Origin: Saccharopolyspora spinosa NRRL 18395
GTDB lineage: Bacteria; Actinomycetota; Actinomycetes; Mycobacteriales; Pseudonocardiaceae
DNA length: 64,000 nucleotides
Assembly: GCF_000194155.1 (NCBI RefSeq)
Contig: NZ_GL877881.1
Span: 417,846 to 481,845, forward strand
Reading direction: 5' to 3'
Position 1 is the first letter of the stretch, and each line of letters begins with the position of its first letter. The translations under genes and the position numbers were made by a program. This document shows positions 6,779-14,303 of this stretch, piece after piece. The notes below the pieces were generated by a model, which was not told the DNA's origin, searched no databases, and saw only the letters and a list, made by a program, of their open reading frames with translations.

Positions 6779-9588
6779 AGGAACGGCGGGGGCTCGATGA
6801 CAAGACCAGCCGGTCCGCCGAGCGGATCCGCGTCTGAGGCCCAACCGCGCTCCTGGATGACCTCGCGCCACCGCGGCAGACCCCAGTACCGGAATGCAGC
6901 GGGCGCGTTCGGCACGAGGCCCGTGGCGCACACCCGCACGACCCGCAGCGGCGTGTGCGCGACATCGGAGGTCGTCAGGTCGTAGTGCGCGATCCGGCAT
7001 CCGCTGCGACGCAAGCTCGACAGCAATGAATCCAGGTCACCGCGCGGGAGCTCGTCGACCCCGATCACCTGCTCGGGCCGGGTGAACCGGGGCAGGAGCC
7101 GCTCCTGGACGCGTTCGTCGAGCCACACCTGGACCTGCGCGCCCAGGTCCCGGACCCGGCCGAAGCTGGTGCCGGAATCGTCCAGGTAACGACGGTCTTC
7201 CCGGAACGGCAGGTAGAGGCCTTCGGCGAGGATGCCGGCGCGAATCGCCTCGAACACCCATCCGCCGGGGTCGACCAGACCGAGCGTGAACACCCACGTG
7301 TGCACGGCTTCCAGCACCGCCTTGGTGCACGCCTCCACCGGGTCGAAACGGGCTGCGCCGCCCCCGCCGACGATCCCGGTCACCGGATCCACCACCACGG
7401 CCGCGACGCACGCGGCGGGATGCTCTGTCGGCAGCTCGACCAGGTGCACCCGGAGTCGCGAGCCCGCGACCTCGGCCGCCAGACCGGGCACCGAGTCGAT
7501 GTCGATCCCTCGCGATGGGCCACCCAGGTGCCACCACAGCTCCAGCGCGTCGCGTTCGAGCAGTTCCAGCAAGCCGCGGCGGAACGCGTCGCGCTCGTCA
7601 GTGCCGGTTGCGATGCCCGCGTAGTTGAGGTGGTGCAGGCGGTGTTCCCGACGACGTTCGCCGCTGTGGTAGTTCAAGTGCACCCACGAGGCGGGCAGCC
7701 AGCACGGTTCGTCGTCCTCGGTGCCTTTCACCCATTCCACGGCCAGGTCGTCGGTGAACGGCCGGTACGGCCAGCGCGGGGCCTCATGCTGCCACGGCGC
7801 GAAAAACGGGAGGTCGCCGGGCCCGAACATCCGCTCACCGCGCAAATCCGCGGCGGCCGCCCGCAGCAGACCCGGCGCGACCCGGTTTCCGCAGTAGCGT
7901 TCCACCGCCTCGCCGAGCGCGGCGGTGCGTGCCCCTCCGGGATCCCCGAAGGTGGTGCCGAGGCTTACCCGGTCGGCGGGCCACGCGCCGAGCCGACGCG
8001 CGTCGGCGATCTCGGCGGTGACGCCGGTGTAGCGCGGCGGGGCACCATTTACCGGGGCGACGTCGACGAGGCGGCGCACGATCCCGGTGACGGGGTCGAT
8101 CAAGGACTCCACCGGCATCGTCGGGGTGGCGGGCATCGAAGCGACCTCCTGGTCGGGACGTGGTGGATCGAGCAGTGCCGACGGCGTGACAACAGCGGTT
8201 CCTGGCCCGCGCCAAGGCACGTCGAGGTGCGCCGCGTGGACGTGACGCGCACCGGGCAGCAGTTCGGTCGCCGTGACCGGGTCGCCGCCGGTGTGCGGGT
8301 TGCGGGCGTGGGCGGGCCAGTGGTGACCTGCGACCTCGACGACAAGCCGCGCCCCAGCGGCGACCAGCACACCGATGGGCGGTGTCGTGATCACGACCTC
8401 GCGGCGACGTCCTGGCACATGCGCGTACCGGCCGATCGCGTGCGTCAACGGCACGAGGCGATCACCGTTTTGCAGTGCGATGCGCACCACCCAGTCCGCG
8501 TCGACGGAGTCGGCCTCCGCATCGAGAGCGACGGTGACACGACCAGCGATCTCGCCTGCACCAAGCGGATCGGTGCGCACCAACGCCCGGTCCTCGCGTT
8601 CGGAGAACCTGACGTCCGAACGGAACGGGTCGGACGGGTCGGCGACGAAAGCCGCATCCGACACCACGCACGGCAACCGCGTGCGGCGGTGGTCCAGGCT
8701 CCTCCACCGGCCGTGCGAATCGACGGCGATGACGCCCGCGTCTCCACCGAATCCGTCGCTGCAGACCTCGCGCGCCCACTGCGCGTACACCGAGCCGATG
8801 CGCTGACCGCCGAGAGCGGCGCCGGGCTCGCGTGAGTCCAGGTCGTGCCCCCAAGGCCCAAGGACGAGACGCGTGGGCCCACCCCATGCTTCGGCGAGTT
8901 CCACCGTGTGCGAAGCGAAGGGGTCGTGGAGACCGCCGACCGCGAGCAGCGGCATGCGCAGCTCGCGCAGCCTGTTCCACAACCGCTCGTCACGACGGGG
9001 TGCCGTCCACATCTCGCCCCAGCCCGGCGGCGTCGTGCCGAGCGCCCGTTCGACGAGCCCGACGACCGGTAGCTGCGTCAGCAGGCTCAGATCGTGCTGC
9101 GGCGCACGCGGTTCCGAGGTGCCCCCGTGTTCGGCCCACCACCCCACCCGGCAGGCGAGCCGCGCGGCACCACCCGGTTCCCGCGCGGTCTCGCCGAACC
9201 CAAGTGCCGGCACGCTGGCCAGCACCCCGCGCACGACGTCCGGTCGCGCCAAAGCGGCGGTCACCGCGCAGTACGCGCCGTAGGAAGCTCCAGCGGCGAG
9301 CAGCGGACCGCCGCCGAAGTCCTGATCAGCAACCCAGTCGACCACCGCGGCGCCATCGGCCGGTTCGTGGACGTAGGGCAGGAATTCCCCGGTCGAGCCG
9401 AAACGGCCTCGCACGTCACCGACCACGCAGGTGAACCCGCGCCGAGCCCATCCCTGCGCCTCGCCGAGCAGGCGGTGGCGCCCGTATGGCGTGCGGAGCA
9501 GCACGACCGGGCCCGGCCCGTCAGCCGCCACCACGGTGACGGCGAGCCGGCAACCGTCCACAGTGGTCACGACGTGATCGCCGGTCAT
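6775..9588 (-). CDS. Fusion of CocE/NonD-type hydrolase and YcaO cyclodehydratase
   Basis: A 937-codon frame with two domains. Residues 1 to about 475 are an alpha/beta hydrolase of the X-Pro dipeptidyl-peptidase (CocE/NonD) class with nucleophile S102 in GASYG, D222 in GLHDP, H248 in GPWGHD, and a jelly-roll C-terminal part. Residues about 491-937 are YcaO: GARTAALGEAVERY and GLLELLERDALELWW carry the ATP-binding acidic residues, and the end PPPFL is the proline-rich C-terminus needed for cyclodehydration. There is no stop between the domains, yet AGGAGG lies eight bases before an in-frame ATG at 8136, so YcaO may also be made alone. The ATG at 9588 overlaps the previous gene's stop. Roles inferred: YcaO cyclises Ser, the hydrolase may cleave the peptide. 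Confidence 0.85.
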   Translation of the reverse strand: MTGDHVVTTVDGCRLAVTVVAADGPGPVVLLRTPYGRHRLLGEAQGWARRGFTCVVGDVRGRFGSTGEFLPYVHEPADGAAVVDWVADQDFGGGPLLAAGASYGAYCAVTAALARPDVVRGVLASVPALGFGETAREPGGAARLACRVGWWAEHGGTSEPRAPQHDLSLLTQLPVVGLVERALGTTPPGWGEMWTAPRRDERLWNRLRELRMPLLAVGGLHDPFASHTVELAEAWGGPTRLVLGPWGHDLDSREPGAALGGQRIGSVYAQWAREVCSDGFGGDAGVIAVDSHGRWRSLDHRRTRLPCVVSDAAFVADPSDPFRSDVRFSEREDRALVRTDPLGAGEIAGRVTVALDAEADSVDADWVVRIALQNGDRLVPLTHAIGRYAHVPGRRREVVITTPPIGVLVAAGARLVVEVAGHHWPAHARNPHTGGDPVTATELLPGARHVHAAHLDVPWRGPGTAVVTPSALLDPPRPDQEVASMPATPTMPVESLIDPVTGIVRRLVDVAPVNGAPPRYTGVTAEIADARRLGAWPADRVSLGTTFGDPGGARTAALGEAVERYCGNRVAPGLLRAAAADLRGERMFGPGDLPFFAPWQHEAPRWPYRPFTDDLAVEWVKGTEDDEPCWLPASWVHLNYHSGERRREHRLHHLNYAGIATGTDERDAFRRGLLELLERDALELWWHLGGPSRGIDIDSVPGLAAEVAGSRLRVHLVELPTEHPAACVAAVVVDPVTGIVGGGGAARFDPVEACTKAVLEAVHTWVFTLGLVDPGGWVFEAIRAGILAEGLYLPFREDRRYLDDSGTSFGRVRDLGAQVQVWLDERVQERLLPRFTRPEQVIGVDELPRGDLDSLLSSLRRSGCRIAHYDLTTSDVAHTPLRVVRVCATGLVPNAPAAFRYWGLPRWREVIQERGWASDADPLGGPAGLVIEPPPFL

Positions 9589-10406
9589 GGCGCGCTGGCG
9601 GGAACGGGAAGGACCGGATGATCGCTGATCGCGCCGGTGTCGAGGTCGACCACGCGCAACCGCCTGTCAACGGGCAGCGGAAGGGGATGGAACGCGCTTT
9701 CCCCCGAGCGCGAACCCAGTGCCCATGCCCGGAGGTCATTCACCAGCAACGCCGCGACGAGAGCGAGGTCGGACGGATCGGCGTCCTCGTCGCCGTGCAG
9801 CGCTTCCCCGGTGTCGTGCTGCGCCCAGAACTCGGCCAGGTGACGGTGTCCCGACCCCGCGGCGGCCAGCCTGCGGGCAACGACATCACGATGCCGCACC
9901 TCCCCCGCCACCGGTTCGACGAGGACGTGCCGGCCTTCGCGACTCGCGCGCTGCCACGCCACGCCGTGGTCGACGAGCACGTCGAGCTCTCGCCATGCGC
10001 TCGGGGCCGGGCCGTCGGACCAAGCGCACACGGCGGCCGGATCGCAAGCCAAGATGTCCGCCGCGGTCGACGTCGCCGGGACCACGACCGGATCCGCACC
10101 GGCACGACGCAGTGCCTCGCAAAACGGCGCGTCCTCACGCGCGAGCACGACCACGCGCGCACGTTCCGCAGGCCACGTCGCGCGCGCACCGAGGTGCCCC
10201 GCCTGGCGGAACGCCGCCAGTGCCTCGGGTTCCACGCCGTTCTCGCCGGCCAAGGCACTGCGGACGGCAGCGAGCTCGTTGCCGGGCAACGCGATATCGA
10301 ACATCGCCCCGGCGGCGTCGCGCAGCACCGCTCCCCGACCGTCCACGGTGAAAACCGAGCAGCCGGGCCGCAGTCGCGGCGGTGCGGCGGCGTCGCGCTG
10401 TCGCAT
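9585..10406 (-). CDS. TOMM precursor leader-peptide-binding protein
   Basis: A 273-residue protein that matches the partner subunit of YcaO (E1-like / Ocin-ThiF-like, RiPP recognition element). Features are the N-terminal LRPGCSVFTVDGRGAVLRD beta-hairpin typical of the recognition element, and the later VEPVAGEVRHRDVVARRLAA stretch seen in this family. No ThiF nucleotide-binding motif or CxxC zinc site is visible, so it is a stand-alone binding protein and not a complete E1 enzyme. The ATG at 10406 has AGGCAGGA upstream. It is separated from the precursor gene by a strong hairpin and overlaps the hydrolase-YcaO gene by four bases. Confidence 0.8.
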   Translation of the reverse strand: MRQRDAAAPPRLRPGCSVFTVDGRGAVLRDAAGAMFDIALPGNELAAVRSALAGENGVEPEALAAFRQAGHLGARATWPAERARVVVLAREDAPFCEALRRAGADPVVVPATSTAADILACDPAAVCAWSDGPAPSAWRELDVLVDHGVAWQRASREGRHVLVEPVAGEVRHRDVVARRLAAAGSGHRHLAEFWAQHDTGEALHGDEDADPSDLALVAALLVNDLRAWALGSRSGESAFHPLPLPVDRRLRVVDLDTGAISDHPVLPVPASAP

Positions 10407-10457
10407 CAGTCCTGCCTAATCAGTTCTGGGAGTAAGCCATTTCCGGAAGTTTCGGGG

Positions 10458-10489
10458 CCGGTGCCGGCACCCAGCGGTGCCGGCACCGG
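10458..10489 (-). terminator. Perfect 14-bp hairpin after the precursor gene
   Basis: CCGGTGCCGGCACC and its exact complement flank a four-base loop, starting seven bases after the precursor stop codon and ending 51 bases before the leader-binding gene. In RiPP operons such a hairpin commonly works as an attenuator that lets the precursor be made in excess over the enzymes. Function here is inferred from position. Confidence 0.75.
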
Positions 10490-10495
10490 GGTCGA

Positions 10496-10600
10496 TCACT
10501 CGTCGCCCTCGAAGGGGTTCTCGACGAGCGCGTTGCTGTGGCTGGCCGAGTTGTGCGGGAGCTCCCGCTCGACCTCCACGCGCTGGAAGACGTTGTCCAT
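10496..10600 (-). CDS. Azole RiPP precursor peptide (34 aa)
   Basis: A short gene with an excellent ribosome site (GGAGGTGA, seven bases before ATG). The product is 34 residues: an N-terminal acidic, hydrophobic leader-like part (residues 1-14, including VFQRVEVE), then PHNSASHSNA (residues 15-24) and an acidic tail ending PFEGDE. There is no Cys. Ser18, Ser20 and Ser22 follow Asn, Ala and His, so cyclodehydration and oxidation would give up to three oxazoles interleaved with His16 and His21, a plausible N-donor metal-binding array. It is the first gene after a Fur-family box and precedes the leader-binding, YcaO and SagB genes. The final 10 residues may be a follower. Leader/core borders are inferred. 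Confidence 0.8.
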   Translation of the reverse strand: MDNVFQRVEVERELPHNSASHSNALVENPFEGDE

Positions 10601-10644
10601 TTTGTTCACCTCCTCGTGATCTACGCCGCTTAGTGAGCCATAAA

Positions 10645-10659
10645 CGATAATCATTTTCA
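10645..10659 (-). promoter_or_regulatory. Fur-family (Zur-like) box in front of the RiPP operon
   Basis: Minus-strand 15-mer TGAAAATGATTATCG, 7-1-7 symmetry, 12 of 14 positions matching TGAAAATnATTTTCA. It lies 45 bases upstream of the precursor ATG, overlapping the expected core promoter. It is almost identical to the box at 4711-4725 (one difference in 15). Confidence 0.75.
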
Positions 10660-10715
10660 ACGGATTGATCGACATTGGCCTGTGATGCGCCCCACCCCAG
10701 AGGCCGCCCCGTTAA

Positions 10716-10730
10716 CGAAAACGATTCTCA
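10716..10730 (+). promoter_or_regulatory. Fur-family (Zur-like) box in front of the exporter
   Basis: Plus-strand 15-mer CGAAAACGATTCTCA matches TGAAAATnATTTTCA at 11 of 14 informative positions. It lies 31 bases upstream of the MFS start. The shared 160-bp intergenic region therefore has one box per divergent promoter. Confidence 0.65.
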
Positions 10731-10760
10731 TTTACACTGGCCGGGGCGAGGAGGACGAAC

Positions 10761-12014
10761 ATGCTCAAGACCACGGCCGACGAGGCACACGCCGACCAGG
10801 ACTTCCGGCGCTACCTGGCCGCGCGGGTGACGTCAGTGGCGGGAAGCCTCGTCGCGACCGTCGCGCTGCCCGTCCTCGTCTACCAACTCACCGGATCGGC
10901 GGGCTGGACCTCGGCCATCGCGGTCGCCGAAGCGCTCCCCTACCTGCTGTTCGGCCTGATCGCAGGTGCGGTCGCAGACCGCGCCGACCGCCGGGTGCTC
11001 ATGCTGAGCGCCGACTTCGCCAGCGCCGCCCTGCTGGCCACCATCCCCGCCGCCTGGGCCCTCGGAATGCTCACCGCGCCGCAGGTGCTCGTGGTCGGTT
11101 TCTGCGTGCAGACCCTGTTCGTGCTCTTCGACGCCGCCAACTTCGGGGCGCTGCCCACGCTCGTCGGCAAACGGCTCCTCACCGAGGCCTACTCCAGGGT
11201 CTACGGGGCGACAACGCTCACCGAACTCGTGATCCCCCCGCTGAGCGGTCTGCTGGTCGCGGTCGCCACGCCCGCACCGCTGACCGCCGTCAACGCCGTG
11301 ACCGCGCTCGCGTCCGGGCTGCTGGTACGTTCGATCGTCCGTCCACTGTCGACACCTGTGGACACCACCACGCGCAGGACCGCCACGTCGATGCTCGCCG
11401 ACATCAGGACTGGACTGTCCTTCCTCGCGCGCCACCGCGTGGTCCGCGTACTCACGCTCGTGGGCACCACCCACTCAGTCGCCAGCGGCGCCTACGTAGC
11501 CATGCTCGTGCCGTGGGCAGACCACGTACTCGGCGTACCCCCGTCCGGCGACTGGCGCATCGCGGTGCTGTTCAGCGGCTGGGGCGTCGGCGGACTCCTC
11601 GCATCGCGAATCGTGCCTCGCCTGACGAGGTGCTACGGCGGCGCACGCCTCGCGCTCGGCGCGCTTCCCGCCTCTCTGCTGTGCGGGTGCGCCGTAGTGC
11701 TCACCACGCATTGGATCGCCGCCGCTGTGACGGCCACCGCGTGGGGCGCCGCGTACTCCACCGTGGTCATCAACGCGATCACCTACCGCCAGCAGGTCTG
11801 CCCCGACGGACTCCAGAGCCGGATCAACACGACCTGCCGCATGCTGTCCTGGGGCATCGGCATGCCGACCGGAGCCGCGCTAGCCGGGGCGATCGCGGCG
11901 GCCGGGGCGAGCCCCCGCGCCGGAATCGCCGCCGGTGTCCTGGTCCTGGCCATCGGCGTCATCACCGCTTGGTGCTCACCACTGCGCAACGAACCCCGAA
12001 CCGCGACAACCTGA
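10761..12014 (+). CDS. MFS exporter (EntS-like)
   Basis: A 417-residue major facilitator with about 12 hydrophobic segments, of the MFS_3/EntS-like class that exports siderophores and drugs. The cytoplasmic loop 2-3 motif appears as AGAVADRADRRVLML. GAGGAGG lies six bases before the ATG at 10761. It is divergent from the precursor gene and has its own Fur-family box, so it should be induced together with biosynthesis and re-uptake. I infer export of the mature RiPP. Length is normal and no defect is seen. Confidence 0.85.
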   Translation: MLKTTADEAHADQDFRRYLAARVTSVAGSLVATVALPVLVYQLTGSAGWTSAIAVAEALPYLLFGLIAGAVADRADRRVLMLSADFASAALLATIPAAWALGMLTAPQVLVVGFCVQTLFVLFDAANFGALPTLVGKRLLTEAYSRVYGATTLTELVIPPLSGLLVAVATPAPLTAVNAVTALASGLLVRSIVRPLSTPVDTTTRRTATSMLADIRTGLSFLARHRVVRVLTLVGTTHSVASGAYVAMLVPWADHVLGVPPSGDWRIAVLFSGWGVGGLLASRIVPRLTRCYGGARLALGALPASLLCGCAVVLTTHWIAAAVTATAWGAAYSTVVINAITYRQQVCPDGLQSRINTTCRMLSWGIGMPTGAALAGAIAAAGASPRAGIAAGVLVLAIGVITAWCSPLRNEPRTATT

Positions 12015-12088
12015 TCCGACACGCCACCCACCGGCCCCGTACGAACCAGCGTGCCCGTCCGCGCAGGGCGCGAGATTCCGCTTCCGGC

Positions 12089-12253
12089 GTGAAACAGCCG
12101 CGGAGCCCGGAGGAGATCGCGGACCTCCTCGGCGGCTGCACCATCGTCGATCCCGGGGTCGTGCCCATGCCCCTGTGGCGCCCCGACAGAGCACCGACCG
12201 ACGACGAGGTGGACCGGAGCAACCGCTACGGCGCGGTGGGCCACCGGCGATAG
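12089..12253 (+). pseudogene. C-terminal remnant of a DUF574 S-adenosyl methyltransferase
   Basis: The frame SPEEIADLLGG ... IVDPGVVPMPLWRPD ... YGAVGHRR is the characteristic end of DUF574 (Methyltransf_19) proteins, which finish with a proline-rich strand followed by YGAVARKP-like residues. Only about 55 codons remain; the Rossmann core is absent upstream, where the MFS gene lies. A complete family member is present at 61271-62062. The rest of 12254-12431 shows no gene. Confidence 0.65.
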
Positions 12254-12431
12254 TCCACTGTGGGCGCTGCGGCAGCGCTCGTCACCGCACGCTTCGATAA
12301 CGTGGCGCCACAGGGCGGCATCCGGGCGACCGCCGTGCGGATTCGTGGCCTCGGCCGCGGTGGCGCCGAACTAGGGTCGACCACGACAACGGGCATCGAT
12401 GTCGTTCGCCGCGCCCGATGACCCGGAACGC

Positions 12432-13067
12432 TCAGTAGGCGACCGAGATGTGTTCGCGTGGGTGCTCGTGGCGCTCGATCTCGTCGACGACCGCCAGCGC
12501 GAAGTCGGCACCGGAGATCTCCGACTTGCCGTTCTCGTCGAACAGAGCCACGTCACCGCCGATGCGGTAGGTGCCGGTCCTCTCGCCGGCAGCCCAGGAG
12601 CCGTAGCCACCCGCGGGCGAGAACACGGTCCAGTCGAGTCCGTCCGGCGCGGCGGTCGCGAGCCATTCCCGGATCCCGTCCATCTCGAGCGCCTCCGACC
12701 GGAACTGCTCGGAGATCTCCCCCTCGACGAACCTGGGCTCGCCCGGCGCGGGGCGCAGCGACGAGAACCCGGCGATCACGATCAAGCGCGCCCCGGTGCC
12801 GGCCGCCGCATTGGCGAAATCCTGGTACAGGCCGGGCAGCCGGCCCACCAGGTCCCCGCGCGGCGACAGGGTCGCGACCACCGCGTCCTGGCCGGCGATC
12901 AGCGCCGTGGCGTCCTCGGCCATGCCGTGCCGGTAGACCACCCCGGCGACCGGCGTGGTGGGCGCTGACCGCGAGAACGACGTCACCTGGTGACCGTGCG
13001 CGGCTGCCTCGGTGACGACGTTGCTGCCGGTGTACCCGGTACCACCGATGATCAGGATCTTGCCCAT
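12432..13067 (-). CDS. NAD(P)H-binding Rossmann protein (NmrA/SDR-like)
   Basis: A 211-residue atypical short-chain dehydrogenase. The N-terminus IIGGTGYTGSNVVTEAAAHG is the glycine-rich dinucleotide site (GGTGYTG), and VTSFSRS is the strand that reads the ribose phosphate. The protein ends shortly after the Rossmann core, as in the YwnB/BVR-B-like group of flavin reductase-like proteins. Substrate is unknown. It is 23 bases upstream of, and co-directional with, the flavin-dependent oxidoreductase gene, so the two may be co-transcribed. Confidence 0.85.
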   Translation of the reverse strand: MGKILIIGGTGYTGSNVVTEAAAHGHQVTSFSRSAPTTPVAGVVYRHGMAEDATALIAGQDAVVATLSPRGDLVGRLPGLYQDFANAAAGTGARLIVIAGFSSLRPAPGEPRFVEGEISEQFRSEALEMDGIREWLATAAPDGLDWTVFSPAGGYGSWAAGERTGTYRIGGDVALFDENGKSEISGADFALAVVDEIERHEHPREHISVAY

Positions 13068-13090
13068 GATGACTCCCCTGCGGGTGGATG

Positions 13091-14137
13091 TCAGCGCCAG
13101 CCGAGCGCGGGCGCGACGTGGGTGAGGATGCTGTCCAGCACGTGACTGTTGTAATCCACCCCGAGCTGGTTGGGCACGGTCAACAGCAGCGTGTCAGCCT
13201 CGGCGATCGCCTCGTCCTCGGCCAGCTGCTGCACCAGCACGTCGGGCTCGGCGGCGTAGGTGCGGCCGAAGATGGCCCGCGTGTTCGCGTCGATGTGGCC
13301 GACGTGGTCCGCGCTGTCGCTGTCGCGGCCGAAGTACGCGCGGTCCAGGTCATTGGTGAGCGCGAAGATGCTGCGCGACACCGACACGCGCGGTTCGCGC
13401 TGCCACCCGGACTCGGCCCACGCCTTGCGGAACGCCCGGATCTGCTCGGCCTGCTGCACGTGGAACGGCGCCCCGCCCTCGTCGTCCTTGAGGGTCGAGC
13501 TCATCAGGTTCATGCCGAGCTTGGCTGCCCAGGCCGCGGTGGCGTTTGAGCCGGCGCCCCACCAGATCCGGTCACGCAGCCCCTCGGAGTACGGCTCGAT
13601 GCGCAGCAGTCCGGGCGGGTTGGCGAACATCGGGCGCGGGTTCGGCTCGGCGAACCCCTTGCCTTCCAGCACCTTCAGCAACACCTCGGTGTGCTTGCGG
13701 GCCATGTCGGCGTCGGTCTCGCCCCCGCTTGGCTGGTAGCCGAAATATCGCCACCCGTCGATCACCTGCTCTGGCGAGCCACGGCTGATGCCGAGCTGGA
13801 GCCTGCTGCCGGAGATCAGGTCCGCCGCCCCGGCATCCTCTGCCATGTACATCGGGTTCTCGTACCGCATGTCGATCACGCCGGTGCCGATCTCGATGCG
13901 TGAGGTCTTGGCGCCGATCGCGGCCAGCAGCGGGAACGGGGAACCCTGTTGCCGGGCGAAGTGGTGCACCCGGAAGTAGGCCCCGTCGGCACCTAGCTCC
14001 TCTGCCGCCACGGCCAGGTCGATGGCCTGCAGCAACGAGTCCGAGGCGGTCCTGGTCTGCGAATGCGGAGTGCCTGACCAGTGTCCGAAGGATAGGAATC
14101 CGATGCGTTTCACGACCGTTGCAACACCGCAGCCCAT
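13091..14137 (-). CDS. LLM-class flavin-dependent oxidoreductase
   Basis: A 348-residue luciferase-like monooxygenase. The N-terminal KRIGFLSFGHW, GADGAYFRVHHFA, the IEIGTGVIDMRYENP strand and RLQLGISRGSP are family landmarks of the TIM-barrel F420/FMN enzymes, here closest in style to the group annotated as LLM oxidoreductases of unknown substrate. Start is uncertain: ATG at 14137 has GAGG nine bases upstream but that site sits in the loop of a hairpin (14139-14154); GTG at 14113 would give a protein starting VKRIGF, nearer to the homology, but has no ribosome site. Confidence 0.85.
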   Translation of the reverse strand: MGCGVATVVKRIGFLSFGHWSGTPHSQTRTASDSLLQAIDLAVAAEELGADGAYFRVHHFARQQGSPFPLLAAIGAKTSRIEIGTGVIDMRYENPMYMAEDAGAADLISGSRLQLGISRGSPEQVIDGWRYFGYQPSGGETDADMARKHTEVLLKVLEGKGFAEPNPRPMFANPPGLLRIEPYSEGLRDRIWWGAGSNATAAWAAKLGMNLMSSTLKDDEGGAPFHVQQAEQIRAFRKAWAESGWQREPRVSVSRSIFALTNDLDRAYFGRDSDSADHVGHIDANTRAIFGRTYAAEPDVLVQQLAEDEAIAEADTLLLTVPNQLGVDYNSHVLDSILTHVAPALGWR

Positions 14138-14138
14138 T

Positions 14139-14154
14139 GGTTGATTCCTCAACC
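14139..14154 (-). promoter_or_regulatory. Hairpin enclosing the ribosome site of the LLM gene
   Basis: GGTTGA and TCAACC pair around GGAA, so the only good Shine-Dalgarno (GAGGAA) two bases upstream of ATG 14137 is inside stem and loop. Three imperfect 9-bp repeats (CAACCAATT-like) follow at 14150-14176. This could hold translation down or be an operator. Confidence 0.4.
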
Positions 14155-14303
14155 AATTCAACCAACTCGACCAATTCGGTAACTCGCCGACAGGAGCCGT
14201 CCAAGGAGACTCGGTACCTCGCGCCCGCTCGTTGCAGCGGCACGCAGCTGAGGACCCCGAAGGCCACGAGCAGGCCGATCTCAGCCTGGCATGAACGCCG
14301 GGT

